A program made the translations under genes and the position numbers. The notes beneath the pieces are model-generated. The model ran no database searches, was not told where the DNA came from, and saw only the letters and a program-made list of their open reading frames with translations. Of a stretch of DNA of 64,000 nucleotides, positions 37,357-45,877 are shown one piece after another. Location of the stretch: contig JAOTYD010000002.1 in NCBI GenBank assembly GCA_029862005.1, positions 124,001 to 188,000 on the forward strand. The letters are read 5' to 3'. How positions within the stretch are numbered: position 1 is the stretch's first letter; the number at the start of each line of letters is the position of its first letter. Source of the DNA: Gammaproteobacteria bacterium. Its GTDB lineage: Bacteria; Pseudomonadota; Gammaproteobacteria; GCA-001735895.

Positions 37357-37370
37357 TTGATAAAAGTCAA
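37357..37370 (-). promoter_or_regulatory. FNR/DNR-type box, NorSY-like operon side
   Basis: TTGATAAAAGTCAA matches the TTGAT-N4-RTCAA consensus closely and is nearly symmetrical. It lies 154 bp before the first leftward gene. An AGATTA/TAATCT element at 37329-37334 is at class II distance on the minus strand, but it is a poor -10. Confidence 0.7.
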
Positions 37371-37422
37371 ATTGAAAAACCGGCAATCCCCCACCCCGGC
37401 TCGACAAACAGGGATTTGAGGT

Positions 37423-37436
37423 TTGACTTTCATCAA
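37423..37436 (+). promoter_or_regulatory. FNR/DNR-type box, hemerythrin/gNOR-like operon side
   Basis: TTGACTTTCATCAA fits TTGAY-N4-ATCAA. It lies 69-82 bp before the hemerythrin ATG. A GATAGC -10-like hexamer near 37457 is about 30 bp from the box centre. Confidence 0.72.
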
Positions 37437-37504
37437 TTAGCAATAACAATGGTCGTGATAGCTTGACGCATCTGAATAGTGAATGAACATTATGGAGCCT
37501 GTTG

Positions 37505-37990
37505 ATGGCATTGATTGAATGGCGTGAAGATTATTGCACCGGGATTAAAGGAGTCGACTACGAGCACGAACAACTCATTCGTCAGATCAATGCCGTGCAC
37601 GCGTTAATCACGGATCAGGCTGACAAGAGCCTGGTAATCGACAGCCTGGGTGAAATCTATGGCAGCATCTCGGCCCACTTTGCACTCGAAGAACAAATGA
37701 TGCAAAGGCATCACTACGACCACTATCTCGAGCACAAGGCCGATCATGAGCGCCTGCTGGATGATATTCGTGACATTACCGAGGAATTTGAGAAGTCAGC
37801 CAGGATGGATGAACCCAAATTCAAACAGAAACTGGCAGACTGGTTCCAGCTGCATTTCAAAACCCACGATTCCCGATTACACAATCTTGCCGGAATGAAG
37901 TCGCATGACCCGGTCAGCCAATCAACCCTGAAAACCCTGATTCAAAATGCAAAAGACAGACTATTGCAACGCCGGGTTCAACAGTATTAA
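37505..37990 (+). CDS. bacteriohemerythrin
   Basis: 161 aa from the ATG at 37505, with GGAG upstream. Diiron ligands are all present: YEHEQ, HFALEEQ (HxxxE), HKADH (HxxxH) and HFKTHD (HxxxxD). Single-domain bacteriohemerythrins bind O2 or NO reversibly. As first gene of a DNR-type-box operon that ends in a gNOR-like protein, it may store, sense or deliver NO or O2 in the cytoplasm. The following gene starts within its last 44 bp. Confidence 0.9.
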   Translation: MALIEWREDYCTGIKGVDYEHEQLIRQINAVHALITDQADKSLVIDSLGEIYGSISAHFALEEQMMQRHHYDHYLEHKADHERLLDDIRDITEEFEKSARMDEPKFKQKLADWFQLHFKTHDSRLHNLAGMKSHDPVSQSTLKTLIQNAKDRLLQRRVQQY

Positions 37991-38474
37991 AAGCATTCTG
38001 TTTAGCCTGTTGCTCACCGCCATTGCGCTCCCCGGCCCAGTTTGGTCGGCACAACAAGCGGAACTCAGGGAAAACCTTTCCGGATTCTATTCCCGGGATG
38101 GCAACAACGGCAGCCCCGCCAGGGCGGCCGGCAATAATATCTATATCAAGTTTTTTAAAGATCGCTGGCTGGGATTGCTGTTCATCCCCTATCCCTATGC
38201 GATCGAGGTCGATGCACCGGTCATCTCGAAAGTTTTCGATGCGGCACGGAAACAGACCTCGAGCGCTGCTTACATGAGAGGTAAATACGGACTTTTATCC
38301 GAAGCCGCGACGATTCAGATCGAGCGTTACGGATATCTTGAGGATCGCATCGTTTTCGAATGCGGTTCCCTGTCACCCTGCACCATAAAACTGGGTCGTG
38401 ATTTTCTCGAACTGATCAAACCGGGCGTTATCAACGAGCACATCATCAGGTACAACCATGTTGCTGCCCCCTGA
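37947..38474 (+). CDS. exported protein of unknown function
   Basis: 175 aa. A hydrophobic segment at about 15-34 (IKSILFSLLLTAIALPGPVWSA) looks like a signal peptide with a long n-region. The mature part has two Cys (ECGSLSPCTIK) likely to form a disulphide. No family was recognised. It overlaps the hemerythrin gene by 44 bp and precedes an SCO gene, so it is translated as part of the NO-linked operon and probably acts in the periplasm. Confidence 0.65.
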   Translation: MQKTDYCNAGFNSIKSILFSLLLTAIALPGPVWSAQQAELRENLSGFYSRDGNNGSPARAAGNNIYIKFFKDRWLGLLFIPYPYAIEVDAPVISKVFDAARKQTSSAAYMRGKYGLLSEAATIQIERYGYLEDRIVFECGSLSPCTIKLGRDFLELIKPGVINEHIIRYNHVAAP

Positions 38475-38508
38475 TCCAGAAACTGCCATTAGCTGATTCG
38501 CTTCACCG

Positions 38509-39156
38509 ATGACCAACAAACGAATCCTACCGATCGGCACTCTGGTGCTTGGCCTGGTTTTTGGACTGGTCATGCTGATTACGCATCTGCTGGTGAAGCC
38601 ACCAGCTCCGCCTTCCGAGCTTGAAGCTGTACTGCGCCAGGATTTCCGGCAGCTGACCCCGTTTCAGTTACAAAGCCACAATCGAGCCCCACTAAGCGAA
38701 AAGGATTTACAAGGCAAATGGAGTTATATTTTCTTTGGTTACCTCTCATGTCCGGACGTCTGCCCCAATACCTTGCATGAGCTGAGCCAATTTTGGATAT
38801 TACTGAAAGACGAAACCGGGCTTGAACCGGAGGACCTGCAGGTATTATTTGTCTCGGTCGACCCCGAACGCGACAGCACCGAAACCCTGGCCCGGTACGT
38901 CAACCACTTTAACAAAAAATTTATCAGTGCGACCGCGGGTAAAGGCGCCATCGACAGGTTAACGAAGCAGTTCGGAGCGGGCTACATCCTCGAGGCAGAA
39001 ACGGGCCCCGGGCAATACCTGGTGACACATACCAGCGCCATTTTCCTGGTCGATCCGCTGGGCCGACTGGTGGCGACCTTCTCACAGCCGCACTATGCTC
39101 CTACCCTGTTATCCCAGCACAAAAAAATCACGGCATATTTTTCGGGTAGCGGTTAG
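38509..39156 (+). CDS. SCO1/SenC-family copper chaperone
   Basis: 215 aa. An N-terminal helix anchors a thioredoxin-like domain with CPDVCP and the later His in YLVTHTSAIFLVDPLGRL. This is the second SCO gene within 6 kb. Here it precedes a heme-copper subunit gene that has no adjacent CuA subunit, so its target may be the CuB-like site or the CuA of the divergent operon. The copper ligands are intact. Confidence 0.87.
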   Translation: MTNKRILPIGTLVLGLVFGLVMLITHLLVKPPAPPSELEAVLRQDFRQLTPFQLQSHNRAPLSEKDLQGKWSYIFFGYLSCPDVCPNTLHELSQFWILLKDETGLEPEDLQVLFVSVDPERDSTETLARYVNHFNKKFISATAGKGAIDRLTKQFGAGYILEAETGPGQYLVTHTSAIFLVDPLGRLVATFSQPHYAPTLLSQHKKITAYFSGSG

Positions 39157-39177
39157 ATGACTGACCCGCTGATAACA

Positions 39178-39354
39178 TTACTCCTCCCGATCCCTGGCCT
39201 TCTTCGATTGCCGATAGGCCCAGATGAAATAGGCCGCAATCAATAACAGGTTGATGGCGATACCGATCCCAAAAAATCCTATCGAGGGACCACCCTGCTC
39301 AGGCGTCGAATCCGCTATCGGTTGCTCGGTAGAGGTGGTAACTTTGTCGTTCAC
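39178..39354 (-). CDS. possible small single-helix membrane protein
   Basis: 58 aa from a GTG at 39354, reading MNDKVTTSTEQPIADSTPEQ (initiator as Met) and then a helix (IGFFGIGIAINLLLIAAYFIW) and a basic tail (RQSKKARDREE). The amino acid pattern is that of a real CcoQ-like membrane peptide with correct positive-inside charge. It is on the strand opposite to its neighbours, an in-frame stop lies just upstream, and no good ribosome site is visible. It is therefore a candidate only. Confidence 0.45.
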   Translation of the reverse strand: MNDKVTTSTEQPIADSTPEQGGPSIGFFGIGIAINLLLIAAYFIWAYRQSKKARDREE

Positions 39355-39375
39355 AGTGGTCGATGAAGTTTATCC

Positions 39376-40740
39376 ATGCTAGTAAACCAGTTTACGCTAC
39401 CGGCGCCGGATAGTAATGCTTGTAAGTTAACCACGGGCTGGCTGTTGTTGGGACTAGCGGCGCTTGTCATCGGTGGTTTGTATACCATTTTGATCGTGTT
39501 GTCGCGCACTCCGTTCTTTCAGGAAATTGTTCCCTGGGTCGATTTTTTTCGCACTGCGCTCGTAGTTCACGTCAATCTCACGGTACTGGTCTGGTTCCTC
39601 GCCTTTGCCGGTGTTTTCTGGAGTTATACCAACTCGAAGCGCTGCCTGCGCCTTGGCCGGGCTGCGCTCATACTGGCCAGCCTCGGAACCCTTACCATCG
39701 TCATCTCCCCGTTTACCGGTGAAAGCCACCCGTTGATGAACAACTATGTGCCGGTGTTACAGAACACGGTATTCTTCATAGGGCTCGGCCTCTTCGGAAC
39801 CGGATTCTGCCTGCTCGTAATACGCAGTTGTTTCACTTCATTTGACAGTGACAACCAGACCAGTGGCGAGACCAGTCTGCGCTTTGGGCTGTTTGTCGCA
39901 GTGGTGGCGTCACTGTTTGCGCTAGCTGCACTACTGTTATCGTACTTAGGAATTGCTGAAGGCTTCGAGGGTCTCGCCTACTACGATCGCCTGTTCTGGG
40001 GCAGCGGCCATATTATTCAGTTCAGTCATACCCAGCTGATGCTGGTCGCGTGGCTGTGGCTGGCCTCGGTCAGTGGCGGCTTGCTACGCATTTCCCCGCG
40101 CGTGGCGCTGTTTTTGTTCCTGCTTGGATTGCAGCCAGTACTGGCAGCACCAGTCATATACCTGGCCTTCGATGTCAGTTCGGGTGACCACCTGTTCTGG
40201 TTTATCCAGTTGATGAAATACGGTAACGCCATCGCCGCGGTTCCGATCGGCGTGGCAACCACGCTCGCGATCATCGAAAAATGGCGCCCCGCTGCGGGAT
40301 TTGAAATCGAGAGAAACGCGCTGTTGTTTTCGGTGTTACTGTTTGGCGTCGGGGGCTCAATCGGTTTCATGATCAGCGGCAGTACGGTTACCGTACCGGC
40401 GCACTACCATGGTTCCATCGTCGGCATAACCATTGCATTTATGGGCATCAGCTATCACTTGCTGCCGCAATTGGGGTTCAGAAAAGTCGAGGGCAGGATC
40501 GCCCGCTGGCAGCCCGGAATCTACGGCACGGGGCAACTAATGCACATCATCGGCCTGGCCTGGTCCGGTGGCTATAACGTCGCGCGCAAGTCGACCGGCG
40601 CCGAACGCGGTTTCGAGCAGATAGCGGGCATGGGTTTGATGGGATTCGGCGGCCTGGTTTCGATCATTGGCGGCATCATGTTCCTGGTGCTAATGTACCT
40701 GGCAATGAAACCCGGGAGCAAGCTTCCTCAGCAACCATAG
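39376..40740 (+). CDS. divergent heme-copper subunit I, gNOR-like NO reductase candidate
   Basis: 454 aa, about 12 helices. Placed ligands are H65 (helix II), H212 (GSGHIIQFSH, helix VI), H343 and H345 (PAHYHG, helix X). In helix VII the CuB His-His pair reads D271-H272 (SSGDHLFWF). The oxygen-reductase Tyr at +4 of the helix VI His is Phe216. Both changes argue against oxygen reduction. From memory, an Asp replacing one CuB His is the mark of the proposed gNOR family. It is the last gene of the DNR-type-box operon with hemerythrin and SCO genes. No CuA subunit is adjacent. Activity is untested by sequence. Confidence 0.75.
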   Translation: MLVNQFTLPAPDSNACKLTTGWLLLGLAALVIGGLYTILIVLSRTPFFQEIVPWVDFFRTALVVHVNLTVLVWFLAFAGVFWSYTNSKRCLRLGRAALILASLGTLTIVISPFTGESHPLMNNYVPVLQNTVFFIGLGLFGTGFCLLVIRSCFTSFDSDNQTSGETSLRFGLFVAVVASLFALAALLLSYLGIAEGFEGLAYYDRLFWGSGHIIQFSHTQLMLVAWLWLASVSGGLLRISPRVALFLFLLGLQPVLAAPVIYLAFDVSSGDHLFWFIQLMKYGNAIAAVPIGVATTLAIIEKWRPAAGFEIERNALLFSVLLFGVGGSIGFMISGSTVTVPAHYHGSIVGITIAFMGISYHLLPQLGFRKVEGRIARWQPGIYGTGQLMHIIGLAWSGGYNVARKSTGAERGFEQIAGMGLMGFGGLVSIIGGIMFLVLMYLAMKPGSKLPQQP

Positions 40741-40776
40741 AAATCTGCGCTTGCCGGGAAATGCTAGCCCGCGTCA

Positions 40777-42687
40777 TCAACTCTTTTTTCTATCATCGGC
40801 AATGAACGCCACTGCAGCCTCGAGTAAATCCCGCTCGGTGACAATTCCCTGTAACTGGCCACGCGCAACAACCAACAGACAACCGGTATCACTTTCGAGC
40901 ATCCGCACAAACGCTTCGTCCAGCGGCATGTCTGGCGGAATAGTGATCGGATTGGGCTGCATCACCGTCGAGACCGGAATCGGCTGGTCCGGTGTTTCGG
41001 TTTCGGCTGACTGCAGGCGCAGCAGTTCGCGCGTTGACAGTAAGCCAACCAGTTCTCCAGCTGCACTCTCAACCGGAACATGGCGCACGTGGCGCCATTC
41101 CATCGTACTGGTGGCGAGATCCACCAGGTCTTCGGGACGTACCGTGAAGAGGTTGGTCGTCATTACATCACTCACTTTTTTGTAGGCCTTCATGTCGTCA
41201 GCTCCGGTATCTGGCACAAGCAGCTCCCAGTCGTGCACGGGAATGTCACGACCCTGGTGTTCGCGCATAAATTTCACCGCCTCTTTACAGACTCCCTCAC
41301 GTTTCTCCACGGACACATTTTCCAGGCTATCCAGCAACCACCGCGCACCGGTGCGTCCACTTTTCGCGCGCGCTTCGATGACACCGAGGTAATAGTCGAT
41401 ATCCGCGCCCGGCACCTGCAGTGCTTCGAGCCCGTTGCGTGCGATTGGAATCAGCTCTTGCAGCAGCAGTTCGCGCGCACCCAGTCGACGACCACCGAGC
41501 CAGGTAAACCTCGCATCGAGCCCATGCTGGGCTGCCGAGAAGAGATTAAGTCTGGCATCCTCGAAGGCGATTTGTTGCGGAACCTTGGCGGCATCCGTCC
41601 CGAGTCCCTGCATCAACCCATAGAAAAGAGCGGCATTCGCAACCTCGTCAACGATTGTCGGTCCGGCCGGTAACGCGCGATTCTCGATGCGCAGGTGTGG
41701 CTTGCCATCGGTGATCCCGTAGCAAAGCCGGTTCCAGCGCCAAACGGTGCCGTTGTGCAGCGACAGTGCACTCAGTTCCGGAATGCCCCCGTTGCGCAGT
41801 ATCTGGAAGGGATCGTCGATTGGATCGCTTACCATGATGACATGATGGCGCATCGCGTTTTCACGAAAGATATCCAGCACCGAGTCACCAATCCAGGTTT
41901 CCCCAAATCCGACACGGGTCGGAACATTGCGCGCAAGCTCCGGTGTCGAGCGATATTCAAAGGTGCGCTCGAACAACGCCACCCGGGTTTCGTGCCAGAC
42001 GCGTCGGTTGAGGAGCACCGGAGCATTCGCCGCTACCGCAAGCAACGGCGCGGTGATTAGCTGAGCGAGATTGTAGAGCGCCCCTGCTTCGTCAGGCGCC
42101 ACTTGCAAATGGAACTGAAAACTGGTGTTGGCCCCCTCGATGACGGCACAATCATGGCTGAATTCGAAGTGGTCCACACCGTCAATTTCGAGCCTGATCG
42201 TGTCACCGCGCGCTGCCATACAGGTATCGTTGAGGCACTGATAGCGAACCTCAGGTGTCAGGTTATCGAGCGAGACATGTTCGTCGTTAAGGGTAGGCAG
42301 GATGCCGGTAAGGACGATGTGAGCGCCAATGTCACTGGCTGCGCGACTCGCCTGCAAGAGCACGTCGTCGAGGCCACGTTCCATGGCTCGCAAAAAATTG
42401 CCACCGATCGGTTCTGGATCGAGATTCGCCTCGAGATTGAAACGTGCCAGTTCAGTCGTAAATCGATTGTCGGCAAGACGTTTAAGCAACTGATCGGAGA
42501 TGGGAGCAGGGTATCCCTCGGCGTCGACGATATACATTTCCTGCTCGACACCCACGCGATGCATATCGCGCTCGATGAGGTCTTGCTCAATCATAACCTC
42601 CAACGCCCGTATGTCATTGAGCATCGCGCGAACAAATCTTCGCGTGCGCTGCTCGTCCGACGTGTCATGCACCCGGTGCTCGCCCAT
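40777..42687 (-). CDS. GCS2-type glutamate-cysteine ligase-like enzyme with CBS pair
   Basis: 636 aa. Residues 1 to about 490 are a carboxylate-amine ligase of the GCS2/YbdK group (HRVGVEQEMYIVD, FNLEANLDPEP, ANTSFQFHLQV, RIENRALPAGPT). The C-terminal 140 residues form two CBS motifs (VSDVMTTNLFTVRPEDLVDL and VSTVMQPNPITIPPD). GCS2 enzymes form gamma-glutamyl-cysteine or related amides; CBS pairs usually sense adenylates. It is divergent from a gamma-glutamyltransferase gene, consistent with a gamma-glutamyl pathway. The exact amine substrate is not certain. Confidence 0.82.
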   Translation of the reverse strand: MGEHRVHDTSDEQRTRRFVRAMLNDIRALEVMIEQDLIERDMHRVGVEQEMYIVDAEGYPAPISDQLLKRLADNRFTTELARFNLEANLDPEPIGGNFLRAMERGLDDVLLQASRAASDIGAHIVLTGILPTLNDEHVSLDNLTPEVRYQCLNDTCMAARGDTIRLEIDGVDHFEFSHDCAVIEGANTSFQFHLQVAPDEAGALYNLAQLITAPLLAVAANAPVLLNRRVWHETRVALFERTFEYRSTPELARNVPTRVGFGETWIGDSVLDIFRENAMRHHVIMVSDPIDDPFQILRNGGIPELSALSLHNGTVWRWNRLCYGITDGKPHLRIENRALPAGPTIVDEVANAALFYGLMQGLGTDAAKVPQQIAFEDARLNLFSAAQHGLDARFTWLGGRRLGARELLLQELIPIARNGLEALQVPGADIDYYLGVIEARAKSGRTGARWLLDSLENVSVEKREGVCKEAVKFMREHQGRDIPVHDWELLVPDTGADDMKAYKKVSDVMTTNLFTVRPEDLVDLATSTMEWRHVRHVPVESAAGELVGLLSTRELLRLQSAETETPDQPIPVSTVMQPNPITIPPDMPLDEAFVRMLESDTGCLLVVARGQLQGIVTERDLLEAAVAFIADDRKKS

Positions 42688-42815
42688 TCGGATAGCTTAA
42701 CATCTTGATTCAACATGGAATTGAGCCAGATCAACGCGGTATGCTACCCAGACCACCATACTGAATCCGATCAAATCAGGGTAATAATCTTTATTATACG
42801 TACCAAATTCAAACC

Positions 42816-44342
42816 ATGAGTAGACTCACGATTGCCGCCGGCAGCCAGATAACCGCTGAAGCCGGTGCGAAGATTGCAGAACAGGGTGGGAACGCGGTTG
42901 ATGCTGCGATTGCAGCCGCCGTCGTTTCCATCTGCACCGATACGGGAATCATGTCACCCGGTTGTGGTAGTTTCGTTACCATCTGGCCACCCGGTGATGA
43001 GCCCACCGTGGTTGATGGCTATTCAGAGATGCCGGGCCGAGGCCTTCAAGGTGACCATTTTGGTGAAGCCACGCACGAAGTCGTTTTCGATTACGGCGGA
43101 GAAACCCGCCAACGCGTCGGCTATGGCACAATTGCCACCCCGGGCTGTTTCGCGGGGCTGGCACTCGCTTCGCGACAATACGGACAGCTGCCCTGGAACC
43201 AGTTGCTCGAACCGGCTATCGAGGTCGTTGAGCAAGGCTTTCCGCTTACCGGGGGTGCTGCAGAATACCTCGGTTTCACCCACGCGGCGATCTACTCCTG
43301 GCACCCGGACAGTTACCGAATATTGCACCACGAGGATGGCAGCCCGCTGGGTGAAGGCGACATTGTACGAGTACCACACCTGGCCGATACGCTGAGGGAG
43401 ATTGCCCGTGACGAGACATCTCTCTACGCTGGAGAACTGGGTCGACAGATAGCAGCTGGCGTTCGGGCGAACGGGGGCTTGCTCGGCATCGAAGATCTGG
43501 AGACCTACCAGGCAGTGGCACGTAAACCGGTTCGCGCGTGCATCGGAGACTGGGAGGTTGCCACCAATCCACCGCCAGCCGTTGGTGGGTCCTGCCTGGC
43601 CGCGATGCTACTGTTACTCGATCGATCCGGACCGGACGACGGCCTGGTTGAGTCGGTACAGAACATGGTGTCTGCACAGCATGCGGTGCTTGGTTTCCGG
43701 GCCGACTACCTTGACGGCGCTCATCAGGCACTGCCCGACGAGGTGGAGCGACTGCTTGCGCTGGCAGACCTGGGCGATCCCACCCTGCTCAGCGCACCCT
43801 CCACGAGCCATATTTCCGTAGTCGATTCTGACGGATTGGCCTGTGCGATCACGGCATCCGCAGGCTATGGCTCGGGGGCCATGATCGAGGGTACCGGTTT
43901 CTGGTTGAACAATTCGCTCGGAGAAATCGATTTACTGACGAAAGGCCTAAGCGGGCTGAAACCGGGTACCCGGCTTGCGTCAAACATGGCGCCAACCATC
44001 GCCAGGCGCCGGAGTGACGGGGCCGTACTTGCGATTGGCTCTCCGGGCGCATCCCGAATCACCACGGCCATCGCTCAGGTACTGGTGAACTTCGCCACCA
44101 AAGGCATGACGCTGGCGGACGCAATCACGCATCCGCGCCTGCATGTCGAAGTCGCTCCGCATCAACGAACCATTGCCTTCGAACCCGGCCTGCCGGTCGC
44201 TGCAACTCAGGACCTGACACCGAGACCTTTCACCGAACCATCGATGTACTTCGGTGGTGTCCAGGCAGTTATTGGATCGCATGAGGATGGTATGCAGGGA
44301 ATTGCCGATTCCCGCAGGGGTGGAAGCGTTTCCCGCGGGTAG
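42816..44342 (+). CDS. gamma-glutamyltransferase family protein
   Basis: 508 aa with no obvious signal peptide. GGNAVDAAIAAAVV is the family N-terminal motif. The autocleavage/catalytic Thr aligns with STSHISVVD (TTHxSVVD in E. coli Ggt). NNSLGEIDL, NMAPTI and GSPGASRI are further matches. Family enzymes cleave or transfer gamma-glutamyl groups from glutathione or similar peptides. The divergent GCS2-like ligase and the following amino-acid permease (11-bp gap) support gamma-glutamyl or glutathione turnover. Lack of a signal peptide suggests a cytosolic member of the group. Confidence 0.85.
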   Translation: MSRLTIAAGSQITAEAGAKIAEQGGNAVDAAIAAAVVSICTDTGIMSPGCGSFVTIWPPGDEPTVVDGYSEMPGRGLQGDHFGEATHEVVFDYGGETRQRVGYGTIATPGCFAGLALASRQYGQLPWNQLLEPAIEVVEQGFPLTGGAAEYLGFTHAAIYSWHPDSYRILHHEDGSPLGEGDIVRVPHLADTLREIARDETSLYAGELGRQIAAGVRANGGLLGIEDLETYQAVARKPVRACIGDWEVATNPPPAVGGSCLAAMLLLLDRSGPDDGLVESVQNMVSAQHAVLGFRADYLDGAHQALPDEVERLLALADLGDPTLLSAPSTSHISVVDSDGLACAITASAGYGSGAMIEGTGFWLNNSLGEIDLLTKGLSGLKPGTRLASNMAPTIARRRSDGAVLAIGSPGASRITTAIAQVLVNFATKGMTLADAITHPRLHVEVAPHQRTIAFEPGLPVAATQDLTPRPFTEPSMYFGGVQAVIGSHEDGMQGIADSRRGGSVSRG

Positions 44343-44353
44343 ACAAGACTTCA

Positions 44354-45745
44354 ATGCAAAAACCAGCTACCCCGCAAGATCTAAACGGGCTTGAACGCAG
44401 TGTCAGCCTGTTCCAGGCTACCGTCTACGGTGTCGGTATCATACTGGGCGCCGGGATTTACGCGCTTATTGGCGAAGCTGCGGGTATCGCCGGCAATGCG
44501 ATCTGGATTTCTTTCGTCATTGCGGCCTTGATAGCCGCCTGCTCGGCAATCTCTTACGCGGAGTTGTCGGCGCTTTATCCAAAAAGTGCGGCAGAGTTTG
44601 TGTACGTCAAGGAAATAACCGGCTCCCCGTTTCTGGGATTTGTGGTCGGGTACGTGACCGTGGTTACCGGCATCATCGGTGCGGCGGCGGTATCACTGGG
44701 GTTTGCCTCCTATTTCAAACTTTACGTCGATACTGACCCCGTCATTGTCGGCATCGCGCTTATTTTAGTTGTCGCGGTGCTGAATTTTCGAGGCATTCAA
44801 CTCAGCGCACGCGTTAATATGCTGCTCACGTTTGCCGAAGTTGGCGGTCTGCTATTTATTATCTTTATCGGAATTCCCTATCTTGGCGAAGTTAATTTGA
44901 TAACAGTTGATCCAGTCTCCACGACTGGTAATGCAAGCGGCTGGAAACCGATGCTTGCTGCAGCCGCACTGGTCTTTTTCGCTTACCAGGGTTTCGAGGA
45001 TATCGCGAATATTGCCGAGGAAACCAAAGCTGCCGAGACAACGGTCCCGCTCGCGTTACTATTGTCGCTGTTAATCACGACCGTGGTTTATATCCTGGTT
45101 GCTATGGTTGCTGTCAGCGTGGTGTCGGCTGACGCGCTGTTCAGCGCTTCCAAACTCGATAATCCAAGTGAAGGGCCGCTGGCGCTGGTCGCCAGCACTG
45201 CATTGAACTCACCCGTTGGCGGGAAATTATTTACCGTCATCGCCTTGTGCGCGACTGCTAACACGGTTCTGGTACTGCATATTGTGACTTCCAGAATGCT
45301 GTTCGGTATCGCCAGGGAAAACTGCTTGCCAGATTTTCTCGCCCGGATAAATCCAAAAACCAAAACACCTGTGGGTGCCGTGGTACTGGCAACAATTTTC
45401 TGTATCTTATTTACCCTCGGGGGTTCGCTCGGAGAAGTTGCAAACCTGACCAACGTGGGGGTCTTCCTGGTGTTCCTTATGGTGAATCTGATGTTGTTGA
45501 TGCATCGCTACAAAAATCGGGAGTCAGAAACTTTAAGGCGGACCTCGCTATCACTGGCCCTCAACCTGGGATGGTTTCCATTGTTACCGTTACTCGGAGC
45601 ACTGTTTTGTGCGGCAATGTTGCTAACCCAGTTCTGGCAACCGATGATGGTACTGGGAATATCGGTCCCCATTATTATTTATGCCCTGCTAATTACAGTT
45701 TTGGCAGTACCCATCTACATGCTGTCTCGAAGGAATTGGAACTAG
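44354..45745 (+). CDS. APC-family amino acid permease
   Basis: 463 aa, 12 predicted helices. The first helix carries GVGIILGAGIYALIGEAAG, the unwound substrate-binding GAGIY motif of amino acid/polyamine/organocation carriers. FFAYQGFEDIANIAEET in helix 6 is the second binding segment. It lies 11 bp after the GGT-like gene and is probably co-transcribed. It may import a glutamyl compound or an amino acid released by GGT; the substrate cannot be read from sequence. Confidence 0.88.
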   Translation: MQKPATPQDLNGLERSVSLFQATVYGVGIILGAGIYALIGEAAGIAGNAIWISFVIAALIAACSAISYAELSALYPKSAAEFVYVKEITGSPFLGFVVGYVTVVTGIIGAAAVSLGFASYFKLYVDTDPVIVGIALILVVAVLNFRGIQLSARVNMLLTFAEVGGLLFIIFIGIPYLGEVNLITVDPVSTTGNASGWKPMLAAAALVFFAYQGFEDIANIAEETKAAETTVPLALLLSLLITTVVYILVAMVAVSVVSADALFSASKLDNPSEGPLALVASTALNSPVGGKLFTVIALCATANTVLVLHIVTSRMLFGIARENCLPDFLARINPKTKTPVGAVVLATIFCILFTLGGSLGEVANLTNVGVFLVFLMVNLMLLMHRYKNRESETLRRTSLSLALNLGWFPLLPLLGALFCAAMLLTQFWQPMMVLGISVPIIIYALLITVLAVPIYMLSRRNWN

Positions 45746-45768
45746 TTCATGGTTGGTATTTCAGTACG

Positions 45769-45877
45769 CCTGGTATACCAGGGAACGGGGTTGCTCCGCG
45801 CATTGCTGCGAGGCAAAGGTTGATTAGCCCAAGTAAACCGTCCTGAATCAATGCCCCGGGACCAGTCAATCAACCTT
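45769..45877. terminator. inverted repeats between convergent genes
   Basis: A perfect 14-bp palindrome CCTGGTATACCAGG lies at 45769-45782. AAGGTTGATT (45816-45825) pairs with AATCAACCTT (45868-45877), the latter inside the last codons of the following gene. They lie between the permease and the coiled-coil gene and may end transcription from either side. No long T-run was seen. Confidence 0.4.

Larger units (their letters stand above)
37204..37504. other. divergent promoter region of the two NO-related operons
   Basis: 301 bp between the NorSY-like operon (leftward) and the hemerythrin operon (rightward). It contains two FNR/DNR-type boxes, listed separately, and no gene. One regulator bound here could control both heme-copper operons. 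Confidence 0.8.
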
